Below, piece after piece: positions 1-10,000 of a DNA stretch of 64,000 nucleotides (position 1 is its first letter; each line of letters starts with the position of its first letter). This DNA comes from Sphingobacteriales bacterium (GTDB lineage Bacteria > Bacteroidota > Bacteroidia > Chitinophagales > UBA2359): positions 1-64,000 of the forward strand of contig JADKCK010000017.1 in assembly GCA_016718845.1 (NCBI GenBank), read 5' to 3'. A model generated the notes under the pieces. That model was not told where the DNA came from. It was given only the letters and a program-made list of their open reading frames with translations, and searched no databases. The position numbers and the translations under genes were made by a program.

Positions 1-112
1 CCCGTTTGTTGCAACAGTAAAACAAAATTTGCAAATTGCCCAAAAACAACAAAAACTCTAAATACTGAAAACTTGGGAAAAGTTGAAAAGGATTATTAAA
101 CGTACTGCATTA

Positions 113-340
113 ACGACCCTGAAAGGGTCTAATACAAATAGCCGTAGGTGGCAACCTACGGGATAGCAGAGATACCCGCGTTCTACAACCCGGAAGGGGG
201 TTGAATAAAAAAATGACCAACATCAGGCAAATATAAGTTCCAACTTATTGCCCTTTGGGGTTAGGGCAAATGGGTGTTATTTTCTTCCGTAGGCGTTACC
301 ACCTACGGCTATTCATATTTAACCCTTTCGGGGTTTAGCT
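113..340. repeat. REP-like inverted repeat pair
   Basis: Two long arms (about 113-161 and 286-336) are near reverse complements of each other. Each carries two small hairpins: an ACCC-TGAA-GGGT type stem and a CCGTAGGT...ACCTACGG stem. A further AACCC-GGAA-GGGTT type stem lies between them near 190-205. There is no coding potential in 1-360. This looks like a dispersed palindromic intergenic element; its function is unknown. Confidence 0.6.
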
Positions 341-507
341 AATCTTTATCGTAAAACAATTTTTTGTTGGTACCACAAAGGAACTTGAGCTTAAAAACCT
401 TCTCTCCATGTTTTTGTGTTTTGCACAGAATTTTTACAGAACCTAAAAATCATGACCAATCAGCGTACCATTTTGCGGTGCGGCAACGTGATGATATAAG
501 TCAATCT

Positions 508-862
508 ATATGTGTTGTGGATAGCAGTTTGATGCATGACAAAAGCACGATATGTGTTGTGGATAGCAGTTTGATGCATGACAAAAGCACGATATGTGTT
601 GTGGATAGCACTTTGATGCATGACAAAAGCACGATATATGTTGTGGATAGCAGTTTGATACGCGACAAAGCACGATATTTGTTGTCAAAAGCACGATATT
701 TATTGTGAGTAGCGCTTTAACACATGACAAAAGCACGATATTTGTTGTCGATAGCAGATTAACACATGACAAAAGCACGATATTTGTTGTCGATAGCAGC
801 CTAACACATGACAAAAGCACGATATTTGTTATCAAAAGCACGATATTTGTTGTTGATAGCGT
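508..862. repeat. 42-bp tandem repeat with 21-bp half units
   Basis: About seven imperfect copies of a 42-bp unit (TATNTGTTGTGGATAGCAG... ending ACAAAAGCACGA) are interrupted by two exact 21-bp half units (TATTTGTTGTCAAAAGCACGA type). Because 42 and 21 are multiples of three, open frames arise on both strands (364-708 and 705-1010 plus, 506-916 minus), but none looks like a real protein and none has a convincing start. I treat the region as a minisatellite, not as genes. Confidence 0.8.
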
Positions 863-977
863 AACATGGGTAATGGATAGTACGATAATACTACAAGCAA
901 AATGGGTACAGAACAATCAGTTGTTAAAAACTAACGCTTCTGTACCCATGTTTAATGGTCAATTGTTTTTGCTTTGG

Positions 978-2857
978 CTACATTTTGTTCAACAACATCC
1001 ATTTATGTAGCACTATTAATGCCCAGATGCGATTGTACAGGTAATCTTTACCACGCTCAAATCGTGTTTTAGTTGTTTTACCACGTCCCAATGTACCAAA
1101 CCTACGCTTTGTACCACATCGGTAGATAAATATTGGTTGATAGTGGTGCAAATCGGTTTTAGCCAATCGGCTAATGGTATGGCAAAGCCCTGCTTAGGTC
1201 AGTCGAAAAGGGTGGGAGGAGGTAATCATGCAATACTTGTTTAAGTAGGTATTTGCTTTTGTTGTGGCGATATTTGAGCGATATGTCGAGGTTTAGCGCA
1301 AAGGCTACCAGCCTATAATCGAGTAAAGGCACACGCACTTCAAGGGCATGAAACATAGAGGCACGGTCTACTTTAACCAACAAATCGTCGCAGAGGTAAT
1401 GTTTTAGGTCAAATAGGGCTTGTTCTTCTATGGGTAGAAGCGGGCGAGCAAAAAGGTTTGTCAAAATGTTCGTTAATGCCCATATTTTGTGGGGCAATTA
1501 ACAGTTTATTTAGTTCTTCTTCGCTAAAAAAATAACCTTCTTGCGATAAGATGTGGCTTTTTATGCGGTTTGGGTTGGTGTAATTTAGTACTTTTGCTGC
1601 CCGTTGGTAGCGGTTATTGCCCAACAAATCGAGGGTTTGTGCGATAGGTTGGCGTAAAAGTTTAAGTATTGGGTTGGCTAAACGTCTTGCCCATTGATAC
1701 ATACCATAGCCACAAAAAAGTTCGTCGCCCCCATCGCCAGCCAAAGCAACTGTTACGTGCTTTCGTGCCATTTGGGATACCAATAGGGTAGGTATAGCCG
1801 AAGTATCGGCAAAAAGCAAATCGTATATAGACATAAGTTGATCGAACTGCTCAATGGCATCGTTGTGCGACAACATAAATTGGTGGTGATGCGTGCCTAA
1901 ATGATGAGCAACAGCTTGGGTATGGGGTGCTTCGTTAAAGCGGTTTTCTTTAAAGCCAATGCTAAAGGTTTGTATGGGCTTGGGGTGTAGTTTTTGTGCC
2001 ATAGCCGTTACCAAACTCGAATCTATGCCGCCACTTAAAAATGTTCCTACGGGTACATCGCTAATTAAACGGTACTCAACTGCCGACAAAAGCAGCTTGT
2101 TGAGTTGTTGTTTGGCTATCTTTTCATCGCTCAAAACGGTGCTTTGCAACTGGTTTTCGGGCAGCCAAAAGGGGGTTATGTTTAGGTTTTGTCCGTTGGT
2201 AATGCCATAATGTCCTGCCGGAAATTTATGTATTTCGTTGTAAATGCTTTGAGTAGCAGGGATAAAACCGTTGTATAAAAAAAAATGTGTAATAGCCTGA
2301 TGATTAACGCTTAATTGCTCTTTGATATACGGAAGTGCAAGTAAAGCTTTTAGCTCGGAGGCGAAAACAAACGTACTACCATCAAAAAAATAGTACAGCG
2401 GTTTTATACCCAAACGGTCGCGGTATAGGTGTAGTTGTTGGGTATGGGTATCGTAGATAGCAATGGTAAACATGCCGTTTAGTTGTTGTACAAAATTGGT
2501 ACCTAAAAGAGCAAATAGTTCTACAATTACTTCGGTGTCCGATTGGGTGCGGCACGATAAATGGTATTGTTGGGCAAGTTGACGGTAGTTATAAATCTCG
2601 CCATTAAACACCAAAATGTAGCGTTGGTTGGCAGCGTAAAAAGGTTGGTTGGCGGCGGTACTAAGGTCAATAATACTTAAGCGCCTATGTCCCAAACCAA
2701 TGCTTATTGTTTGGGCAGATGTATTTGAGGAGTGAGCAAAATAATACCCTTCGGCATCAGGTCCGCGATGTCGAAGGGTATTGGTTAGTTGTTGAAGGTG
2801 TGTTTGGGTAAGCGAAATAGTAGCAGAGGTAGACAGAAAACCGGTAATTCCGCACAT
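978..2857 (-). CDS. asnB: asparagine synthase (glutamine-hydrolysing), broken frame
   Basis: AsnB makes asparagine from aspartate, ATP and glutamine in the cytosol. The N-terminal Ntn-type glutaminase domain begins MCGITGF with the nucleophile Cys2, followed by the RHRGPD and FNGEIYN motifs. The synthetase domain has the SGGIDSSLV PP-loop and the LAGDGGDELFCGY motif. The frame breaks near 1440-1480 (IGINEHFDK into LFARPLLPIEEQ), again near 1210, meets an in-frame TGA near 1195 where the family has Arg (LFD-stop-PKQGFA), and shifts near 1070 before the C-terminal YLYNRIWALIVLHKW. Joined, the pieces give about 625 residues, the full family length. Either sequence errors or a very young pseudogene. 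Confidence 0.85.
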
Positions 2858-2955
2858 GAAAATGGGGTGTTAGAAGGAAAATAAAAGCTTTACTTTGTCT
2901 GCTAATAGCAAACGGTGCCACTATTTAGGGATTGATGAGCTAATGATTGGACAAT

Positions 2956-4222
2956 TTACCATCCAAACAACGGATAACTGCTCATCATGGCATGTACTTC
3001 GTTTTTGATTCGAGCCAATTCGGTGGGTTGTTCGAAGCAACAAATAGCTTGGTCAATCCAGTCGGCAAGTTGCAACATTTCGGCTTCTTTTAGCCCGCGT
3101 AGTAACGGCTGGCACTCAATACGTATGCCCGATGTAACCATTGGGCTACGTGGGTCAAAGGGTATCATGTTTTTGTTGATGGTGATGGGCATTGCCCAAA
3201 ACTTCGTCGGCTTTTGCCCGAAATATTTTTATTTTGCAGGTCAATCAACATTAAATGGTTGTCGGTTCCGCCGATATAATTTGGTAGTTTCGTTTTACAA
3301 CTCGGCGGCTAAGGTTTGGGCGTTGCGTTGTATTTGTTGTCCGTAGGCTTTAAAATTAGGACTAAGTCCTCGGCATAAGCTACGGCTTTCGAAGGCAATT
3401 ACATGCTCTAATGGACCACCTTGAGTGCCGGAAATACGCCACTATCCAACACGCTGCTCATCATGCGTAGTTGTCCTTTGAGTGTTGTCAAGCCCATGGG
3501 GTTTTCAAAATCTTTGCCCAACATAATCATGCCGCCACGCGGACCCCGCAAGGTTTTGTGGGTGGTGGTGGTTAATATGTGGCAATGTTCGGCAGGATTA
3601 GCCAATAAACCTGCTGCTATTAAACCCGCTGGGTGAGCAATATCTGCCATTAGTAGTGCGCCAATTTCGTCGGCGATGGCACGAAAACGGGCGTAATCCC
3701 AATCGCGCGAGTAGGCAGATGCCCCGCAAATTAACAATTTGGGTCGCTCGCGTAGGGCAATTTCGGCTACTTTATCCATATCAATGCGCCCTGTTTCGGC
3801 TTCAACACCATAAAATACTGGGCGATATAGCTTACCAGAGTAATTAACCGGCGAGCCGTGTGTAAGGTGTCCGCCATGTGCCAAGTTAAAACCCATGATG
3901 GTGTCGCCAGGATTAAGTACTGCCAACATAACCGCGGCATTGGCTTGTGCCCCCGAATGTGGCTGCACATTTGCCCGTCCAACACCAAAAGTTGTTTAGC
4001 TCGGTCAATAGCCAATGTGTTCAATTTGGTCTCAAACTCGCAGCCACCGTAGTAACGTTTGCCCGGGTAGCCCTCGGCATATTTATTGGTTAAAACGCTA
4101 CCCATAGCCGCTTGTACTTGGTCGGAGGTAAAGTTTTCGGAGGCGATGAGTTCTACACCTGTAATTTGGCGATCTTTTTCTTTAGCAATTAAGTCGAAAA
4201 TAGTCGTGTCTTGATACTGCAT
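2956..4222 (-). CDS. glyA: serine hydroxymethyltransferase, broken frame
   Basis: GlyA is the PLP enzyme that converts serine and tetrahydrofolate to glycine and methylene-tetrahydrofolate. The ATG at 4222 (MQYQDTTIFDLI) follows a TACCTTTGC promoter match. Recognisable segments are ELIASENFTS, KYAEGYPGKRYYGG, QPHSGAQANAAV, NLAHGGHLTHG, the PLP-lysine motif TTTHKTLRGPRGG and the C-terminal PFDPRSPMVTSGIRI. At least five small indels break it. One is a missing T near 3983; restoring it gives KQLFGVGRANVQPHSG. Others lie near 3370-3425 and 3110-3120. The end-to-end length of about 422 codons equals the family length, so the gene is complete apart from the indels. Confidence 0.87.
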
Positions 4223-4242
4223 GATAGGTTGTGAATTTACCC

Positions 4243-4251
4243 GCAAAGGTA
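4243..4251 (-). promoter_or_regulatory. -7 promoter element for glyA
   Basis: Minus-strand TACCTTTGC matches the Bacteroidota -7 consensus TAnnTTTG and lies about 20 bases before the glyA start codon. Confidence 0.55.
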
Positions 4252-4314
4252 CGCAAAACACCGCAATATAAAAACTATTGACACAAAAAATAGGCTGTTC
4301 GGCTACAGGCTTTA

Positions 4315-4368
4315 AGCGGATAGCCAAAAGCCTGTAGCCGACAGCCTGTAGCCGACAGCCAACAGCTC
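4315..4368. repeat. GGCTGT-type intergenic repeat
   Basis: Short direct repeats of about 14 bp (AGCCTGTAGCCGAC type) lie between the HMG-CoA reductase and glyA genes. The same family occurs at 24722-24838 and 62355-62405, also next to gene ends. Confidence 0.6.
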
Positions 4369-4374
4369 AAAACC

Positions 4375-5919
4375 TTACTGCCTATTACGTCCATATTGTT
4401 CGTGGCTCGATACCCAATCTTGCGACGAAATAGCCGATGCCACCGACAATTCGCCTGCCAATACCACACCTGCTACAATCTCGGCAAATTTATTTACTTT
4501 ACCACGTCCGTAGCAGCCCATAATATCAAGGCACTCGCGTTGTGTTGCCAAACCTACGCCACCGCCAAAAGTAGCTACAATTAACGACGGTATGGTGATA
4601 GAAATGTATAGGTCGCTCGGGGTAATTTCGGTGTAGATAATTGCCGCCGACGACTCGGCTACATTCGCTACATCTTGCCCCGTGGCAATAAACATAGCCG
4701 TGATAGCATTTGCCGAGTGCAAACCATTGTTGTTTGCTCCCGATAAAATAGAACCCACATTGGCAACACCCGCATGATAGGCTAATTGTTCTGGCTCCAC
4801 GCGCATGTTTTCTATCAAAATGTCGCGTTTAATCGTAATTTCGGCAGTAACCCGTTTGCCGCGTGTACGCATAATGTTTACCTGCGAAGCCTTTTTGTCG
4901 GTCGCAAAATTAGACTCTAAGTAAAAACGTTTAATTTCGTGACCTTTGTAATGGTCTAAAATCCAGGCACAACCTGCATAAACGGCGCGTCCTACCATAT
5001 TTTGACCTGCTGCATCGCCAGTGGCAAAGTTAAAACGTAGGTAGGTAAATTTGTTCGACAAAACAGATCGACATACAAAAAACTTGGCTATGCTTGATGT
5101 CGCTTCGGCTTCGGCGGCAATTTGAGCGGTATTTTCAGGTATACCCACTCGGCAAAGTCGCGGGCGCACGGGCATCTTCAAATGCAAAAACAGGGGCACG
5201 TTGCATTGCATCGCATAACGGTACATTTGGGTCCGCCGCAAAGGTTAAGTAATTTAATGCCTCGGTTATACGATGCCACCAAAGTACCCTCATGGCGGTT
5301 GCCAACGGAATGATAAAATCGCCAATGGCATGTTCGCCGTTTATACGCAACGGACCCGCCAAGCAACTGGTACTTGTGCTACGCCACAAAAATGCCCGAT
5401 GTTGCCTTGGTATGTGGGTCGAAAGAGTATTTGCTGATGTGTTGCAATTTAATACCCGAGTAATCCTCGATAAACCGCTGGCGACGAGCAATAATAGCTT
5501 CGCTGAAGTCATCGTCTTTTGTCGCGGGGATGCTTTAAAGGTGTTCTGCCTCGTCCGAAATGGCATCTTCGACCGAAAATTTAAGCGAACCAAATGGTTT
5601 GGCATCAAAGGCAATTTCTATCTCGTACTTGCCCTTTGGTAGCTCCATATCCGACACACACACATTTAATTGCTTGCGCAACGGAAAGTTAATAGGTGTA
5701 TCTACGCTCACTTCGCTGGCTGCCACAATGTGGTCTTCGGATACCTCAATGCTTACATCGTTGAGGTTAATAACTTTGCCCGCAATTTTTAGGCTTTTTA
5801 GCCCAGTAAATTGGGCATCGTTAAGGCGAGTTTTGATACTAAACTGCAAACCATTGGCAGTATTTGTTAAACTACTAAAGGTGTAAAAGGCGTTTGAGCA
5901 ATACGGCTGGTATAAACAT
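4375..5919 (-). CDS. hydroxymethylglutaryl-CoA reductase (class I like), broken frame
   Basis: This is the mevalonate-pathway enzyme that reduces HMG-CoA to mevalonate, feeding isoprenoid synthesis. Visible motifs are AGPLRINGEHA and GDFIIPLAT, EGTLVASYNRGIKLL, DAMQRAPVF, TGDAAGQNMVG, LHSANAITAMFIATGQD, GGGVGLATQRECL and the C-terminal catalytic-His region SSHEQYGR. About 115 residues before the catalytic domain (5535-5900) form an N-terminal extension that I infer belongs to the same protein, because both halves join in frame through EAEHL-stop-SIPATKDDDFSEAI. Breaks are visible near 5890, 5536 (TAA where Lys would fit), 5400, 5290, 5210 and 5135. The start at 5919 is the ATG giving MFIPAVLLK. 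Expected length about 515 residues. Confidence 0.8.
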
Positions 5920-6151
5920 GCTTTTTAAATTGTAAATGGTAAATGGTAAATTGTAATTATTGAAAGTAGGCAACTAAATGCTTAATGGTAATGGCTGATT
6001 GATTTGCAAAAGTAATCAATTGCGCAATAGAGCACTATATAGGCTAATTTTTTTCGGACAATGCTAATTGCTCCATAATGTGTGGTTTTGTGAGATTATT
6101 TATAATGTTGCCAAGTTGGTTTCTTAATATTGCCGCATAAATAGCCTATAA
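5920..6151. other. AT-rich intergenic region
   Basis: This stretch starts with a short repeat of the TAAATGGTAAA type (5932-5955). I see no gene, RNA or clear promoter in the rest. Confidence 0.4.
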
Positions 6152-6511
6152 ATGCTCAAAAATTGCTACCATAAAGCTGTAAAAAAGATTGATGCTCAAC
6201 CAAATTGCTTATTTAACAACCCAAATAAGGCAGATAACCAAAAAAAGTGTTTAGTTAATAATTCAAGTACTTTAGGTAATAAAAAAAAGTGTTTAGTTGA
6301 TAATTCAAGTAAGCCAGATGATGAAAAAAAGTGTTTAGTTGATGAGTCAAGTAACCCAGATAATGAAAAAAAGTGTTTAGTTAATGAAAAAAGTAACCCA
6401 GATGATGAAAAAAGTTCTACAGTTAATAATTTCTTTAGGTATGTTGATAGAAATAACTGTTTGACTGCCTATTTAAACAACACTTGCCACTTTAAACAAA
6501 TGGAATGCTAA
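6152..6511 (+). repeat. 42-bp tandem repeat, possible small repeat protein
   Basis: An open frame of 119 codons covers about five 42-bp units (6230-6420) encoding a 14-residue repeat of the form KKCLVDNSSKPDDE. At the DNA level the core is AAAAAAGTGTTTAGTT. The C-terminus (FRYVDRNNCLTAYLNN...) is not repeated. There is no signal peptide and no recognisable domain. It could be a small secreted-like or cytosolic repeat protein, but codon content is that of low-complexity AT-rich DNA, so translation is uncertain. Confidence 0.35.
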
Positions 6512-6604
6512 ACTAAATAAATAGAGTGCTAAACTTAATTATTTGAACATCACACAACCCTAAATTTTAATAAACTTATTAAACTTACCCTATCACCAAA
6601 AACA

Positions 6605-6655
6605 AAAAAAACTCGACAGGGCGGTTTAAAGCCTTGCCGAGTAACTTTTATTTTA
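6605..6655 (-). terminator. terminator-like hairpin, copy 1
   Basis: On the minus strand an ACTCGGCAAGGC...GCCCTGTCGAGT stem is followed by a T run. It belongs to a set of three similar units downstream of the adhesin gene. Confidence 0.55.
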
Positions 6656-6749
6656 ATTTAGGGTGATGAAATAATACACTAACTAACTGGATTTACTATC
6701 AAACAAGTTTACCGATAGATGTATCGGTGTTATGGCATCGCCAAAAAAC

Positions 6750-6801
6750 AAAAAAAACTCGACAAAGCTGTTTGAAGCCTTGCCGAGTAACTTTTTACTT
6801 T
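6750..6801 (-). terminator. terminator-like hairpin, copy 2
   Basis: This copy has the same stem as copy 1 with two differences, and the minus-strand T run is retained. The flanking sequence (GGTGATGAAA...CACTAACTAACTGGATTTA and ACCGATAGA-type stretches) is also duplicated, 146 bp from copy 1. Confidence 0.55.
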
Positions 6802-6931
6802 AATTTGGGGTGATGAAACAATACACTAACTAACTGGATTTATTATCAAACAAGTCTACCGATAGACATATCGGTACTACCAAAGTATCAAAAAACAAAC
6901 TTGATAGACATATCGAGGCTGACAGATTATC

Positions 6932-6988
6932 TAAAAAAAAAAACTCGACAGGGCGTGTTAATGCCTTGCCGAGGTAATTTTTACCTTA
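6932..6988 (-). terminator. terminator-like hairpin, copy 3
   Basis: Nearest copy to the adhesin stop codon: the stem is ACTCGACAGGGC...GCCTTGCCGAG-GT and the minus-strand T run is longer (ten). It is probably the first effective terminator of the adhesin gene. The rest of 6512-7075 holds only these three duplicated units. Confidence 0.55.
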
Positions 6989-7075
6989 GTTTTTAGGTGT
7001 TAAACAATAAGCTAAATAGTTTTGCATAACGCAAAGAGTATCATCACCACAAAAAAAACAACTAACCAATGCTTA

Positions 7076-10000
7076 TTATTTGCTGATAAGCAACTTTTGA
7101 ACACTATTGCCATACCAACAGTAATATAAACCACTGTTTAAGCTATTGGTTGGTATAGTAAGGGTATGTTGGTTGGCATTGATGGGTTTTGATAGCACTA
7201 ATCTGCCCGTTACATCGTAGATATTGATGTTAGATGCGGCATTGTTACTTTTGCATCTTTCACAAAAAATAGTTACATAATCGTTGGCGGGGTTTGGATA
7301 TATCACCCAATTAACTGCGGCTTGTTTGGGGTTATTGATACCCGTAGGTATGGTAGGTATCAGCAAAGTATCGGTAACTGAACTGGATTGTTGATAGGTT
7401 GTGCCATCGGCGGTGGTTAGGGTAATACCATCGAAACTAAAGGTAACAGGTATGGGGCTACTTGCCGAACTATCTAACGATTTTAATCCCCAAGTATCAA
7501 TTGTTACCGTAGCAATTACCCTACATACACCTGCCAATGTGCCTTCTATGGCTTGACCATTTACTTTTGTGAGGGCAATGTGTACTTCGCCGGTAGTGTC
7601 GGAGGTAACAAAGTTGCGGGTTAGGGTTAATATTTGGTTGTCGGGGTTATTGCTCGATGCATCGCCCAAATACGACATCCAACCGCTTGATGCATCTTGA
7701 AACGCTACAGCCATGCTTGCAGGAGTGGGCGATGTGTAATGTAACTTAAAGCCAATGCCATAAATCTCGTTTAAAGGGGTATTGTTGGTGTTACTAACTA
7801 CCACATCGCGAGGAATAATAGCGGTTTCGGCATCAACAAATCCTTCGTTGGCGGGGTTAAGCTTGCGACTAACGCTAAGTTTTGCGGAGCATTGATGATA
7901 ACTGCCTGATGCTCGTTGCCGCAGTTAGGGGCAATGGCGGTAGTATCGGCTGCGTTTATTGTTCCGTCGCCATTACAATCGGTATAGCCTATGTCCATGC
8001 CATTACTTGCGTCTATGCCCCAAGGGGTAAGGGCTTGTGGTGTCCAGTTGTTGCTGGCATCTATCCTTGCTGCCTGTTTGGTTAAAAATGGTTGCCTATG
8101 TTAACAAATCGAGGTAGTTAGCTATGCCATCGTTTGTTGCCATCCTGGGGGTATAAATTGCAATCTACACTAACAAAAGCGCTATCTATGGTGGTGCAAC
8201 CCGTAAAATTGGTTACGGTAACAACATACCAACCTGCATCGGTTACATCTATGGTTGGGGTATCTTCACCTGTAGACCATTGGTAAGTAACGCCCTCGGT
8301 GCCTGCATCTAAGGTAATAGTTTCGCCATCGCAAGCCAAAGCATCGGATAAATTTACTGCGGGGGCAGGTACATCTGTTACGCCATAACCATAAACGCTT
8401 GTGCAGCCGTTAGTACCTGTTACGGTTACATTGTAGCCTTGAGTATAATCGGTGACAGTTATGGTGTTAGTAGTTTCGCCTGTCGACCATTGGTAAGTAT
8501 TGTGTTATTGGGGCGGTAAAGGTCATACTTGCTTGCCCGCAACTGTATGTTTGTTGATTAACGGTAATGTTTTGGGTTTCGACGGTAGCGGTGGCACTTA
8601 CTACGCAGCCATTTGCATCGGTAACGTACAAAGTATAGGTATCGGATAATAAATTGCTTACACACAAGCCATTATCTGCCCAAAAACTTTGACCTATGCT
8701 ATTGGTAATGGCATAACTATAGGGAGTAACGCCCCCTGTTACGCTTACACAAATACTACCATTATTACCCTCGCAAGCTGGCGACACATCAATGCTTTGA
8801 AAAGCTAAGGTACTGCCCTCAACTACGGCATTAACTACGGTAGTGCAACCATAAACGTTGGTAACGGTTACGGCGTAAGTGCCTGCTATCAAATTATCTA
8901 AACAAGCATCGGTTGAGCCATTCCACCAGTTATAAATATATGGACCATCGGAGCAGTCAATGCAATCTATGCAACCAAAACCGCAGTTACTAAAAAATGC
9001 TACGTTGGGTGTTGGATTAACTAATAAGGTGGTGGCTGCGGCACAATTGTTACCCAAAGCATCGGATACAGTTACGCCATATAAACCTGCTATAGTAACG
9101 GTAATGCTTGGGGTAGTTTCGCCGGTGCTCCATTGATAGGAGAGGGGAGGAATTAACCCTGAACCTGTGGCGGTTAAAATGGCAGCTTCGCCTTGGCAGA
9201 TGCTATTGTTGCCCGATATACTGTAGTTACAAGATGGGGCTCCGCAATTAATGGTAAGATACTTTTGGGCTGGTGGCGGTACAGTTGTTGTTGGCAGTTA
9301 CGGTAACGGTATAAGTACCAGAGTTAGTTGCCGTATAGGTTTGGGTAGTGCTACCGGTGTTCCAGAGGTAGCTGCTAAAACCGCTGTGGGGTCTAAGGTA
9401 AAAAGGGCAAGGTGCAATCAATAATAGTAGGTATGCCAATACTGGGCGATGTTGGCTCGTTAACAATAGCTGTTGCGGTGCCGGTTGTGCCTGTTGCATC
9501 GGTAACGGTTATGGTGTGATGCCTGCACAAAGGTTTTATCATGTTGGGGAAATTAGCTCCGGTGTTCCAGAGGCAAGATAAAGCACCATTGCCGCCGCTT
9601 ACGCTAATATTTATGGCTCCGTTACAAGTGCCGCAGGTGGTTGTTGGCGTTGCGGTGGCAGTTACATCGAGGCTTAAACAAGCTACGGTAAAGTTTTGTA
9701 CACTTATACAACCCGTAATGGTATTGCGAACAAACATAGGGTAAGTGCCATCGGATACGGTGGTAAAGCCATTGGCAGATTGATAGTTGATACCATTAAT
9801 AGCATACTCCTAAAGGCTCGCCGTTGGGGGTGCTTACCGTAACGGTAACGGTAGATGTGGCATCGTTGCAATCTATGTTTATGTTGGATATAGTGGGGCT
9901 TCGGGATTGATAATGGAGATGCTTTGGGTGGCTGTGTTGCCATTGGCATCGGTAACTGTTACGGTATAGTGCCTGTGCAAAGCGTATTTTGGTTTTGGGC

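Noticed and set aside
364..1010. Open frames of 114, 136 and 101 codons on both strands
   Set aside because: They follow from a 42-bp repeat (a multiple of three) and show no domain, signal or codon pattern of a gene.
1185..1200. TGA in asnB as a recoded (selenocysteine or Trp) codon
   Set aside because: The family has Arg at this site, one base away from TGA, and other frame breaks lie close by; no recoding signal is visible.
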